DNA of 64,000 nt, taken from Symsagittifera roscoffensis (Eukaryota > Xenacoelomorpha > Acoela > Convolutidae). The notes beneath the pieces were generated by a model. The model was not told where the DNA came from. It ran no database searches and worked only from the letters and a program-made list of their open reading frames with translations. The stretch is taken from contig NC_087067.1 of NCBI RefSeq assembly GCF_963678635.1, positions 54,426,233-54,490,232 of the forward strand, in the 5' to 3' direction. The position numbers and the translations under genes were made by a program. Of the stretch, positions 22,958 through 33,569 are shown piece by piece; the stretch's first letter is position 1, and each line of letters begins with the position of its first letter.

Positions 22958-23790
22958 CGGTCACATTTCAGCGACTGATGGCCCAGGCACTCACGAGTGT
23001 GACAAAGAAATACGAGACACTCATCTTGTGTTATGTCGATAACGTCGTGATAGCAACACCAACCCTAGAGGATCACATAGAGAGGTTGGATGAGGTGTTT
23101 ACTTGCATGAAGCAGGCGGGCCTGAAGTGTAAACCCTCAAAGTGTGAAATCCTCAGAGACTCCATAAAATATCCACTTGGACTGATGAGGCCCAAGTTTC
23201 ATTTGAAAACATTAAACGTGAACTTTGCGAGGCACCAGTCCTCGGCACGCCAACAGAGAAGGGGATGTTCGTGTTAGACACGGAAGCATCAGTAGTTGCA
23301 ATATCAGGCAAACTTCACCAGGAGCAAGAGTGGAACGGGAGAATAGCCTAGCGAAGAAAGGTCCTGAGCAATACTGAGAAGCACCAAAAGCGGAAAAACA
23401 CAAGGCCTACTTGGGAAAAACACAAGGCCTACTTGGGGAGTGCTCCCTTCAAGTTGCGTGTGGATAATTGTGCCCTTGTCTGGCTGAAAACCTGTTCGAT
23501 GGACCAAAGTTATATTGGTCGTTGGATCGTGCGCTTGGATGGATAGCACATGATCATAGAGAACCTTTCCCGTGACAAGCACCAAAATGCTGATTGCCTC
23601 AGTAAAAAGACAAAATTCTATGAGCGCTTAGAAGGGAAGCAGGCCAATCAGGCAGAAATCAAAGACGGATTTTCATTTCTAGATAAGGAAACCTACGATA
23701 AACTATCACAACCAGGTGGCTGGACAAGTCAGGGCACCCCATACCAGGACACCCTGAATTTCCGGTGGAGACGGCCGCTGAAATAAAGGT
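22958..23790 (+). pseudogene. remnant RT palm end and RNase H of G1
   Basis: RT restarts at the FQRLMAQAL segment after motif B and reads CYVDNVVIATPT: motif C is YVDN (23,032-23,043) instead of YVDD, so a catalytic Asp is lost. The segment to 23,170 is RT thumb. A second deletion removes the connection before DEAQVSFENIKRE. In RNase H the usual TDAS reads TEAS (Glu at 23,283-23,285). A 22-bp tandem repeat at about 23,394-23,437 breaks the frame, and a TAG follows IVRLDG. The end (GHPIPGHPEF) matches G3. Confidence 0.75.
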
Positions 23791-24715
23791 ATTGGCCAGG
23801 GGTGATCCTGTCCCATTGGATCTGCTAGTCCGATCCAACCTGGTGCAGCAAAAGCTTACCAGGATGGGATTAAACAGCATAGCACTGCTAAATAGGACAG
23901 TGAACGTGGCGCCGGACGTCATGGGGAAGCTCCGTGAATTGCTGGATAGAGAAGTCGACAGACATGATCGTGAGTGGATGGAGACCATCCAACGGTTGAC
24001 CGTCACTGAGAGAACGGAGAAGAGGCAAGTGACCATTCGCAATCGCGATGTTGAACGGGATTGCCGGTCGATAGTGAAACAGCTCGTGAATTCAATGCCG
24101 AAGGATGTCTTGTTGAGGACTTCGTTCTCAGAACGTGGGACACCGACCCAGGTCCAAGCCACTAAAGAAGTCAGGTTCAAGTCGAAATCCAGCTTCACGA
24201 GAAAAGTACAATTTACAGATGCAAGGGAAGAGTACGAACCGAGCTTGGATCGTTCATCCGGGGATGTCCGGAGAGTCAGGCACTTTCGAGCCCTTACAGA
24301 ACGACTTGTCCGGGGAGACAATGTTGGGGCAACCAAAGGACAGAATGTTGTCCGGGGAGCCGGGTTCAAAGCGACCAAGGGACAAAGTTTTGTCCGGGGA
24401 GTCGAGAAACATCACAGACAGACCGGAACATAATGAAGTGGAACCCATCCGCTCGAGTGATGACTCGAGGCCCCAGTCCTGGGAGAACACATCGGAGACT
24501 ACTTCCAATTCTGATGTTTCGGAGATTGCGATTCATTCCTTGCTGGTGGAATGGAAACAGCGCGAGCTGGATCGGGAAATGCATCAGGACCCGGACAGAG
24601 ACAGCTGTACCTCTGATGAAGAGGGCACTGTAGTGGAAAACGCCGCAGATGAGCTTGAACTGATAGCGGTGTCGAAACGCCTAACCAGATTACTGCCCTC
24701 CCGAAGAGATCTGAA
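23791..24715 (+). pseudogene. RNase H-integrase spacer with SGE repeats, ending in the integrase N-terminus (G1)
   Basis: The region reads GDPVPLDLLVRSNLVQQ and an acidic/basic linker in one frame, then the shifted frame with LSGETM, LSGEPG and LSGESR repeats and an acidic tail. The underlying DNA repeats GTCCGGGGAG at about 24,308, 24,352 and 24,395, the same core as the polypurine tract. The final IAVSKRLTRLLPSRRD matches the beginning of G3's integrase, after which the sequence jumps to the terminal ORF at about 24,715. No integrase core remains. Confidence 0.65.
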
Positions 24716-25678
24716 GGCGAGTTGCGGGACGTAGTGGGTGAAGAGTTCATGAGATTGAACGAGGGTAATGTGAGCGAATTCCAGAGGCAGAAAATGAGTG
24801 GAGCGTTACTCACCGAATTCCCCACCATAGACGAAAAGGACAATGTACACAGGATCATTATGGAAGTGGAACCGTTGCTGGGAGCCTCAGGGAATCGGAC
24901 CCGAAGGAACATACTGATGACCCATGAGGAGTATCCTTGCCACTGCCTGGTGCAGACGTTTTGGTACCCCAAACGCGGGAATCTGTTGTTAGTGTGGGAC
25001 GTGGAGGAGTTGTACTCCACGGGGTTGCCCGACCAAAATCAACAAGTGTCAATCGTGGTGGTTAGTGCCATGCTGGCAGTGAGATTGTTGGAAGCTAGCG
25101 CGGGCACAAGTGAGCAGGAGACAGCCGTGCCGACACCTGAGCAATTAAGCAACGTGAAAATGAACGACGACTTAGATCTTTTCATCAGAACTACCTGCAA
25201 GGTTCTGAGAATACCCAAAGCCATTGAGAGGATATGGTCAAGGCAAAGGTTGATGCCTTGGTTCCGTGCAGTGATGACGTCATGGATGTATTAACGCGCG
25301 AAGCATCATATGTCTAGGAACACGGAAGCATATCAATCCTTCCAGCTAGATATAGGACCGGGAGCCTATAAGAGAGCATTCCTGACGCACAGAAACGCTT
25401 TTACCACGGCGGTGAAGCGAGTAGCCAGAGCGCCCTGTGTTACTGAAGTTGAAAAGAGAGAGGTCTAACGAGCTGACCTAGAACGGAATGTGAGCTTGTG
25501 TCTTTACAACAGCTTTTGCACATTTCGGGAACAAAAGGTGAATGTGGACTTGCTACCTTGTTGCAGACCGAGGCTGTTAGTGCAGGAGAGTTGGGGGACG
25601 GCCCGCAACTCCATGGACATGTTGGAGAAGGTTCTAGAAAACAGTGAAAGGGAAGAACAAGAATATGAAGCAATGCAA
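24716..25678 (+). pseudogene. terminal ORF of the element family (G1 copy)
   Basis: This is homologous to 37,421-38,340 on the - strand of G3, which shows that the terminal ORF is an inherited part of the element. Shared blocks include HRIIMEVEPLLGASG, EEYPCHCLVQTFWYP, RQRLMPWFRAVMTSW, LDIGPGAYKRAFLTHRNA and LERNVSLCLYNSFC. Stops at 25,292 and near 25,466 break it. It is cysteine-bearing and has no signal peptide or membrane segment. I do not recognise the family. The NLLLVWDVEELYSTGLP and VSIVVVSAMLAV strands recall a degenerate SGNH-like fold, which is speculative. Confidence 0.65.
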
Positions 25679-26222
25679 TGAAGCACAGGTGACGAGGAAG
25701 AAAAGTGAAAAATGAAGAGAGAAGGAGAAAAAACTTGATTGTCTTTGTGTGCTAACACTTATACCAATCAACCAAGTTTGATTATTGAGACTGTTAAAAT
25801 TTTTGTTTTGAATTAGTTTGGTCAGACGAAGCACTGAAAATTTTTGAAACTGTTGCAATTGTTAAATGGCAATGAAAACTTTAGTTATGCTATATATATA
25901 AAAATAGCACAACTAAAGCTTTCATTGCCATTTAACAATTGCAACAATTTCAAAAATTTTCAGTGCTTCGTCTGACCAAACCAATTCAAAACAAAAATTT
26001 TAACAGTCTCAATAATCAAACTTGGTTGATTGGTATAAGTGTAAGCACACAAAGACAATCAAGTTTTTTCTCCTTCTCTCTTCATTTTTCACTTTTCTTC
26101 CTCGTCACCTGTGCGTCATTGCATTGCTTCTTGTTCTTGTTCTTCAGTTTCACTGTTTTCTAGAACCTTCTCCAACATGTCCATGGAGTTGCGGGCCGTC
26201 CCCCAACTCTCCTGCTCTAACA
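25575..26222. repeat. palindrome with 318-bp arms
   Basis: Arms 25,575-25,892 and 25,905-26,222 are reverse complements with only scattered mismatches and no net length difference, around a 12-bp AT-rich centre (tatatataaaaa). The left arm is the end of the terminal ORF plus the start of the 3' untranslated region. The right arm is the same sequence turned round, and after it the 3' region continues. G3 has no such palindrome in its 3' region. Confidence 0.85.
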
Positions 26223-26754
26223 CGATATATGGAGAGCATGGGTGAGTATATTTACCTAGTTAAACACGACTGAAGTTTCTAACCTGTGTAAGACACGTGT
26301 TCACTGTGTGGCGACCTGGTAAGTTTAGGTAAGCTCGCTCGAAGAGGGTAAGTACCTCAATAACTTTCCTGGCCACAGAGTTTCTTAGTTTCAAAATTGA
26401 GGATGACAGCATCTGATTATACTTGGCGAGTGACGTTAAGTTAATTTTCACGGGTGCGTGGCCGTGCCACGCCCCAACTTTTTAATCAGCAAGAGCGAAA
26501 AGAAGTTTTATGGCGAGATGACGTAAGTAGTCAGAATTTTTTTAAATCTAGGACACTTCGCATGGTGCAAGTTTTGTGAAAATGTTGAAAGGCAGTGAGA
26601 TGTGGTATGATGCCATTTGTGACACGTAGTGAGTTGAGGTGGAGTAGAGAAATTTCATTTTCTAATGCGATTTGTAAGGTTGATTATAGAGAACTGGAAC
26701 ACTACTTGACGATAACTCGGTGTTATGCGATCAATAGGGACATTGATGGGGACT
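26223..26754 (+). other. 3' untranslated region of G1
   Basis: No gene is seen. The second half (around tggtatgatgccattt to the polypurine tract) matches G3's 3' untranslated region near 36,690-36,560 on the - strand, which supports the assignment. Confidence 0.55.
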
Positions 26755-26766
26755 GTCCGGGGAGTT
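26755..26766 (+). other. polypurine tract of G1
   Basis: gtccggggagtt precedes the LTR start TGTGCC at 26,767. It is conserved in the same position in G3 and in the element at the left edge. Confidence 0.6.
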
Positions 26767-27634
26767 TGTGCCATTCTGCCAGACTGGCACAGCGCAACCT
26801 TCCGACGCAACACACAAATAGAAATAGAGGCCTTAATGGTTGAAAAATATTGCGAAGGAGCGTCAGAATATTCAGGAATTTTAAATTTTTGAAGTTTCGA
26901 TTGTCGAACGAATATTTCTGAGAAATACAAAAAAAAACGGCCATTTTGAGCCAAAAAGTGACAAAAATCAGAACAACAGCGAAATTAGTGAAAGACAGTC
27001 GGACGATAACAATATCAAAACGAAGCCTCTTATCGTGACAATCATGCACGATAAGACACTTAGCGGAAGGAATTAGCGAGAAGGGAGGCTTCAGTGGGGA
27101 AGGAGTAGAGAGCAGTACCCTCCCGTGCCACGAATTGGGAGTAATAACGACGTTATTACAGTGAAAACACTAGACGAGACAGTATATGGTGAAAGACTAT
27201 AAAGAACTTACTTTTTAGCTACTCTGATGCCACAAAACTTTGAATTAACACCGGTATTGTTTGATGTTTTAGAAAATGAGTAGCTAGAAAGAGTAAAGGG
27301 TCAATCCATTTCCAATGGATTTAATATAGAACTGTCACCAAAAACATAATAAAATAGGGTACTCGAGCCGTGTTTTCAATAGCAATCACGTAGTCTGAGG
27401 GTCCGAGACCCAGCTATGTGGTTTTGTTAGCATGTAAACGAAAGCTGATTAAAAGTCGTTCGAATGATGGCCTGAAAAGGGTAACTTTTACTTAACCCGA
27501 GACAGACCAGAAAATCAACTGACAAGGTCGAGACGGTGAAAAACGAGTAGAATTAAGGTAACTGACGCCTGCCAGTCGTTAATAGGTACTTTTTCTACGC
27601 TCCGTCACTGTGTAGTATTTGGGCGAATAATACA
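26767..27634 (+). repeat. 3' LTR of G1, type III, 868 bp
   Basis: It begins TGTGCCATTCTGCCAGACTGGCACA and ends GGGCGAATAATACA. U3 carries CTTATCGTG/CATGCACGATAAG-like and AATAACGACGTTATT palindromes. AATAAAATA near 27,350 marks the U3/R boundary. From 27,400 the R-U5 matches the 5' LTR end (11,597-11,837). Only 37 bp separate it from the next LTR at 27,672, so G1 and G2 lie almost end to end. Confidence 0.75.
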
Positions 27635-27671
27635 ACAGTTGACCTCTAAATTACCATTACGATTAAAATAC

Positions 27672-28594
27672 TGTGACATTCGAACAGAATGGACAGAAGT
27701 GCAATTTCAAATTGGTAGCCGCTGACCTGGAAAATTGGCACTTTTACCAGATTAGCGACATTATTTGAATGATCAGACAAAAGGTCTGAATATTCTGGTA
27801 TTCTAAACTTTTAAAATTTCGAATGATGACGTCACATTTCTGAGAAATGCTGAAACAGCCATTCTGGAGAAAAAACAGAAGAAAAACGCAACAGCAATAG
27901 TTGCCGTAGAAAGAACAACAAAAGTAATAGTAAAAACTAGTACGAAAGAAATAAAGACCGACGACAGAATATTATCAGAGACCGCTCCGAGTTGTAACGA
28001 TTGTGTCGCTACAATCGTTATAGAGCCATTCACGCCAACGGTTAAGGGGGCGTTGGGACAGTGTGTCCAGCCTTCCGGAAAGGAAATAAGGACGTTATTT
28101 CCCCGGATTCAAGAATCCGGAGGGATCTCGAGACTTGAACTTAAACTGTTTCATACGCACGTTTAGCTTCCTGGTCATGCCCTGAATTGAATTTAATTAA
28201 CATCTCGATTCATTTTCAGATAATGAGAAGCTAGGAGTGGAGAGAAAGGGTTGATCCATCTTCGATGGAGATGATTATTTTTATCTACTAAGCAAAAACA
28301 ATAGTAATATAATAAATAGTAGTAGCCCTGTTTTTAGGAGTGACCTCGTGATCTGGGGATACTGAGACCCAGCCATGAGCTCACTATTCTTGCATATAGT
28401 TAAGTTAATTTGTGTGCTTTGACCGAAGCAGAAAGCAGTAACGGTTTTGTCGAGCCGATGTTAGAAAGACCACCAAAAGAACTGGTTTTGGTAGAGACGG
28501 TAAAAAGCACGTAGAAACTAGTTTAGACGCTGGCCAGTCGTCTTATAGCTTAGCTTTATTTTCCGTCGATATGAATTTCCGGGCGAATGTTACA
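27672..28594 (+). repeat. 5' LTR of G2, type I, 923 bp
   Basis: TGTGACATTCGAACAG... to ...GGGCGAATGTTACA, with imperfect inverted termini. The same LTR occurs inverted as the 3' LTR of G3 (35,623-36,541). TATAATAAAT near 28,310 is a candidate TATA/U3-R signal. Three U3 hairpins lie at 27,996-28,120. A primer-binding site follows at 28,608. Confidence 0.8.
27996..28120 (+). promoter_or_regulatory. conserved hairpin cluster in U3 of type I LTRs
   Basis: TAACGATTGT (27,996-28,005) pairs with ACAATCGTTA (28,012-28,021), GGAAATAA with TTATTTCC (28,082-28,102), and CCGGATTC with GAATCCGG (28,103-28,120). In G3's LTR the first stem is GCAACTATTGT/ACAATAGTTGC (36,184-36,211), with both sides changed together. 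The order is also kept near 10,240-10,346 and 32,541-32,665. These may be protein-binding palindromes or RNA hairpins in the 3' end of the transcript. Confidence 0.6.
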
Positions 28595-28607
28595 TAGATG
28601 TTTTTGT

Positions 28608-28622
28608 TGGCGCTCCTGGGTG
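28608..28622 (+). other. primer-binding site of G2
   Basis: TGGCGCTCCTGGGTG lies 13 bp after the LTR, identical to G1's site at 11,850. It should bind a tRNA 3' end to start minus-strand synthesis. Confidence 0.65.
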
Positions 28623-31600
28623 TTATTCTTTTTTAACATCATGACCGGCAGCACCGTTAACGAGCACTCCGCGCCGAGCGGATGCTCGTAATAATGCCCT
28701 TAATAAGCCCTAGCCGCCGGGGCCGAAAGGTAAATCGGAACGCGGAAGCCTTCCGGATTCCCGTGAATAGCTTTTTAACCTAGTTAAGACCGACAATTCA
28801 CGTTCCAGGAAGGGTGGGGGGACCGACCGTCCCCTCGTTCTCTGAGAAGTTTGTGGCCAAAAACACTTAAAGATATACAAGAAACCAAACAAAAAGTAGT
28901 ATAGTACCCATGAAAAACAAAAAACATAAAAACAACCGAAGAAACGAAAAACAGTAAAAAAGTATAAATTCCGTAGAAATCATCTCCCCAGACGAGATGT
29001 GACCCGACCCTCCCATTTGTTGTTGTTAGATATATTGTTGTTACAGGCATTTATATCAGTCAGGATCGTTACGATCAATTTTGTGGCCCATTTGTGGTGT
29101 TTGTACTGTAGGGTTATTTGAGTATTTAAGCACGTTAAATTTAATTTGTGCTCAATCCGGAGGAGTCTTGGGATTAGTGAAGAAGACTCATCCGGCAAGC
29201 AGTCCACGGAGCGACAAGAAGGGGCTCAAGGACAACAACAATCCAATCGACACTTGGGTATAATTAACAAATTTTGTATCCCTTTTGGTACAAAAAGTAA
29301 GATATTAATCTGTGGGGGGCTCGACAGTGCTGCACTGTAGTGACCCTTCACCGAACTGCGAATTTCCGAGTTAAGCACCTTATTTCGAATATTGAACAAA
29401 CCCGGAGGGGTATAGTATTACTAGCTCTATTGTTTATACAGCCTGTATTACTACTGCTATATCGTTTTTTTTTCAGTGAAAAACACAAAAAGCGGACCGG
29501 TTTTTAGGGTCAAAATAGCGATATTTTGATCCCCCCACAAATCAAGGTTTTTGAGATATCTATATTTTTTTTTCGAAACGGAAAAAAAGCTAAATTAGTG
29601 AATTACATCGTAACTGTACTAGTATAATAGGTAGAACCGGTTGAGTTTAGTTCAGAATTGGTTGGAACTATTTGGGTACCAAAAACCACATTTTAGTGAT
29701 TTTTGAAAAAACGAAACACAAGAAAAAAAAAATTTTTGAAATTTTTGAGTTAGCACAGTAAAAATTGTTGTTCGAACAACGTCCACTAGTGAATGAACAG
29801 GTTTTAAGACCCGTTTGCCGATAACTTTCCGGTTTACAGAGAAATCGAACTTAACGTGTTTGATTTAGTGGACTCATCAATCCGGAGGGGTCCAAATAGC
29901 GTAGTTTTTGGAAACTTTTTTCATCTAGAGCGTTTTAGATTGGGTTTTTTTTGCATCGAACTAGATTATTATAGGCCTTTTGAGCTCGGATCAAAATTTT
30001 TTAGGTCGAATAGATTAGAATTGCGGAAAAAGTCAGGCGGAACCTATAAGAGAGAAAACTTTTTTTGATTTTAGAAAAAAGACGTTTTAGTTATTAACTT
30101 TGGAGTTACTGGACAGATCCAGTTGAACTTGGTACCATTAGATCAAAAATTAGGTGCGCTTACTCATAGAAACATCAAATATTCAAAAAAGTAAGCGTGA
30201 AAATTTTTTAAGATTGTTTTTAGCAAATTCACTAATTAGGGAAGGTAGAACCTTCAGGTTTTTTAAAAATTGTTTTGGAAAGCCCATACACCCCTACCAA
30301 AGGGTAGTAACGGTTAAATAAGGCAATTTTACGCTGTTCAAGACAAAAAGGGAAGGCTAAGGGGACCAGAAAACCATAGTCAAGTCGAAACTAGCCTAGT
30401 GAAAAGACCCTTCACCGTTGGGGTGAATTGTCAAATAAGAGGCTTAACTTCATTCCGGAAGGGTCTAAGGAAAGACGATACACCATTCCTAGTTAGTTCA
30501 AACAGCATAATAGCATCGGAGAACGTATCCAGAAGGGTATCGGGTGAACATTTAGAAAGTCTCTGGGAAGCTGTTTTTGCCAATCCGGAGGTGTCCTACT
30601 TTTGCCAATCCGGAGGGGTACCAATTTTGCCAAAACGGAGGGGTCCTAATTTTGCCAATCCGGAGGGGTCCCAATTTTGCCGATCCGGAGGGGTCCTGTT
30701 TTTGCCAATCCGGAGGAGGGGTCCTGTATTTGCCAATCCGGGGGGTCCTATTTTTGCCAATCCGGAGGGGCTCCTGTTTTTGCCAATCCGGAGAGTCCTA
30801 TTTTTGTCAATCCGGAGGGGTATTATTTTGTCAAGACTTAAGGGGACAACAGAAAAGAAAGTTGTTAAAGGTATTAGTTTATTAAAAGATTGGCTGGGAA
30901 CCAGTGACTGCATTGGTAACTTGCCTTTTATAAAAACCAAACCAAAACAAAACAGCTCTAAACTCGGATATTCGCGACACTAAGTCTAAATTGAACAAGA
31001 GTGTATAACTCATTGGTGTGGATTGAAATCCAAAACGTTTTTGAGAAAAGTGATTGCCCCGAGGATTTTAGTAGGTCTAGCTCGGGCAGCCCGAAGGCAG
31101 ATAGGTAACACAGGACTCGGTGGGTGCAATAGACGCCCACTTGAGAAAATTACTGCCTTCAAGTTTTGTCTGTTTGGTGCAGCAATAAGCAGGGAAAGCT
31201 CTGTCTTTAGAATTAAGCTTGAATATTGTATTGCAACTGACTAAAACTACAAAACACATACGTTTTTCATAGGAAATGTTCTTACTTTTGTCATTTTTGG
31301 TTTTAAATTATTAAAATTTGTGCTTGATTGGGTAGTGAGAAGACTATCTCTTAGTTAGACTGATATCAATGTACTGTGCTAGCTTCACATTTTACAAGTA
31401 ATAATCGATTATTGTAAATAATTTGTATACACGCCGTACTGTGATAACATACAAGGATTCGTGATCACTATTTAAGTGAAACTTTTGCAATTTATTGTGT
31501 TGTGTTATTGGTAGCAGTAGTCAGGCTAAAAGGACACTAGCAATCGAATTGAGTGTATAGACAGTAAGAAGTGATAAATTAAAAATGAGTCAAGACAAGG

Positions 31601-31679
31601 AAGGATTCAAGACAAGTCAAGGATACCTAAACTGAGTGATAGCTCAAGGAAATTTATACCGGAGAAACAGAGAAAAGCA
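28623..31679 (+). other. long untranslated leader of G2
   Basis: About 3.06 kb with no recognisable gene, comparable in length and composition to G1's leader. It has the same early block (tttttaacctagtta..., an A-rich stretch, cagacgagatgtga), scattered ccggaggggtcc motifs and a tandem array at 30,577-30,835. Open frames at 30,399-30,983 and 30,577-30,885 are by-products of the array. Confidence 0.5.
30577..30835 (+). repeat. tandem array of a 26-29-bp unit in the G2 leader
   Basis: About nine units of the form tttttgccaatccggagggg plus tcctat or similar, with small length changes. One unit is aaacggagggg and another ccgatccggagggg. The core CCGGAGGGG is the motif scattered through both leaders. 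This is a simple tandem array, not a CRISPR, because the units touch without unique spacers. Confidence 0.75.
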
Positions 31680-32268
31680 ATGGATGATCAATTTGTGGAA
31701 AGGATCACACGAACCCGGACCGACAAAGGGGAGACGGTTTCAGGCAGAATGGTTGAGACCAGGAGTCAAAAGTCTTCAGAAGAGCGAAAAGCATTGCTAG
31801 AAGTGGAGGTCCATCCGGACCAGGCCATGGATGAGAACCAGGGGAGACATGGACCGGAGGGTAGACGAAACAGAAGGCTGGCGAGTGAATCTACTCCGGT
31901 AGAACCAGGCCAAGATTTTACCACTTGCACCGGGACACTGGATAGAGAAGGGATGTGGGAACTGTCCGACATCTCTACTGAAGTTGTGGTAACTAGAAGA
32001 TCACCCACAGACAACACCATGATGCTTGGCGTGACGGAGAAACCGGCAACGTCCTCATCGTTTTCAGAAAGAGTGAAGAACACTTTCGGAAACTTCTTTT
32101 CATTTACCATGGGAACGGGTACAGGCAATGAAGCAGAAACCCAGGAAGAAGAAGAGGATGTTGACCAGCAAGTTGACTTTGGATCTCGAGTCAGCCTCAA
32201 AAGTTCGACTCAGGAGAATGAAGCATACACCGACGCTCAAATTAACGCTCAAATTAAATCGATTATAA
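31680..32268 (+). pseudogene. N-terminal part of G2 gag, truncated
   Basis: An ATG frame following agagaaaagca. About 196 residues of highly charged sequence (VETRSQKSSEERKALLEVEV, then an acidic stretch ETQEEEEDVDQQVDF). A short INAQIKSII helix follows before an inverted LTR piece takes over at about 32,269. It occupies the place of G1's gag start after a leader of the same length. No capsid or knuckle region is present. Confidence 0.55.
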
Positions 32269-32984
32269 GCAAAAATAGTGAGCTCATGGCTGTGTCTCAG
32301 TATTCACAGACCACGAGGTCACTCCTAAAAACAGGGCTGCTACTACTTATCATATTTTGATTGTTTTTGTTCAGTAGATAAAAATAATCATCTCCATCAA
32401 AGATGGATCAACCCTTTCCCTCTTTCCTAGCTTCTCATTCTCTGAAAATGAATCTGGATGCAAAGTAAATTCAACTCAGGGTATGACAAGGAAGCTAAAA
32501 GTTTTCATAAAATAGATTGAGTTCTGAGCCCGAAACCCCTCCGGATTCTGGAATCCGGGGAAATAGTACTCCTACTTCTTTCTGGGGGGCTGGGCACGTC
32601 ATCCTAACACCCTTCCTTTTCCTCGGGTTCTACGTTGTAACAATTGTAGCAGCACAGCCGTTACAAATTCGGAATGGTTCCTGACAATCTCCAAATACAG
32701 TTTCAATCTGTTGTCGTTTTCTCGTTGTTGTTTCCACTGCGACTATTGTTGTTGTGTTTTCGCCGTTTCAGAGTGTGCGAATTAATAAAAGGTTACGTGT
32801 CATTCATGTCCAAATCGAAATTTTAAAAATTAGCATGTCAGTTAAAACTTGCCCTTCCCGATTTTTCCAATCGTTCAAATAACGTCGCTAATTCATTAAA
32901 ACCATCGGTCAGATGTTCATTTTTCTAATCGATAAAGATTCGATTGCGAAACTACATTTTCGTGCATTCTGGTCAAGTTTCACA
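32269..32984 (-). repeat. inverted U3-R piece of a type I LTR
   Basis: On the - strand it begins TGTGAAACTTGACCAGAATG at 32,984, continues through the U3 hairpins, and ends just after the R segment GAGACACAGCCATGAGCTC. U5 and the terminal TTACA are missing. It interrupts G2's gag and forms an inverted pair with the G2 5' LTR. Confidence 0.65.
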
Positions 32985-33508
32985 TACTTGGCTATATATT
33001 TCAATATGACTTGAAATCCAAAGCCCACTTAGAGATGATTTGGAAAGAAATAGCCCGCAAATTGTACCTGCTACGACAGCTCAGAAAGTACGGTATGCAG
33101 ACAAGTGGCTTGCAATTGCTTTTTGACTCCTGGATTACAAGTCGCCTAACGTATTGTTCCACAGTCTATGGGATACATCAAGCACTGAAGTATTCAAAAT
33201 CGACAGAGTAAAAAAAAATACTCACAGATCGAATTATTCAAAAGAAGAACTAACAGTACGCAACATAATTTTACGAAGAGACGATATTTTATTCCTGAAG
33301 ATCGAGAAAATGGGTCAGACCTCCTAAACGGTCTGCTGCCTGCGCCACGAGAAAGTATAAAAAACTTTCGTCCCACTCGTGGACGAACTCCATACGTGCT
33401 GCCGAAGATTTGTACGGAATAATTCAAAAAACTGTTTTTAAATAGGTGCTTGTTGTCACATTTTAACTCTAGTCGTTTTGTTACTAGAGAACCTTATTTT
33501 AATTAGGA
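32985..33508 (+). pseudogene. C-terminal fragment of a non-LTR reverse transcriptase
   Basis: It reads LGYIFQYDLKSKAHL, then RKLYLLRQLRKYG and the thumb-like segment LLFDSWITSRLTYCSTVYGI. After a frameshift in an A run near 33,209 it continues as FKIDRV...LLNGLLPAPRESIKNFRPTRG, the usual tail of jockey/CR1-like RTs. The catalytic domain is missing, cut at 32,984 by the LTR piece. Confidence 0.65.
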
Positions 33509-33569
33509 TTTGCTCTTCTTGTTTTGTCTATTCCTCCGATGAGAACAGAACGGCGTTAAAGACGAATTC

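Noticed and set aside
23032-23043. APOBEC-like hypermutation as cause of Asp-to-Asn changes
   Set aside because: Only two such changes were noted by eye and no context bias could be counted; general decay is enough.
30577-30835. Regularly spaced repeats resembling a CRISPR array
   Set aside because: Units of 26-29 bp follow each other directly, vary in length, and have no unique spacers. The context is a eukaryotic retroelement leader.
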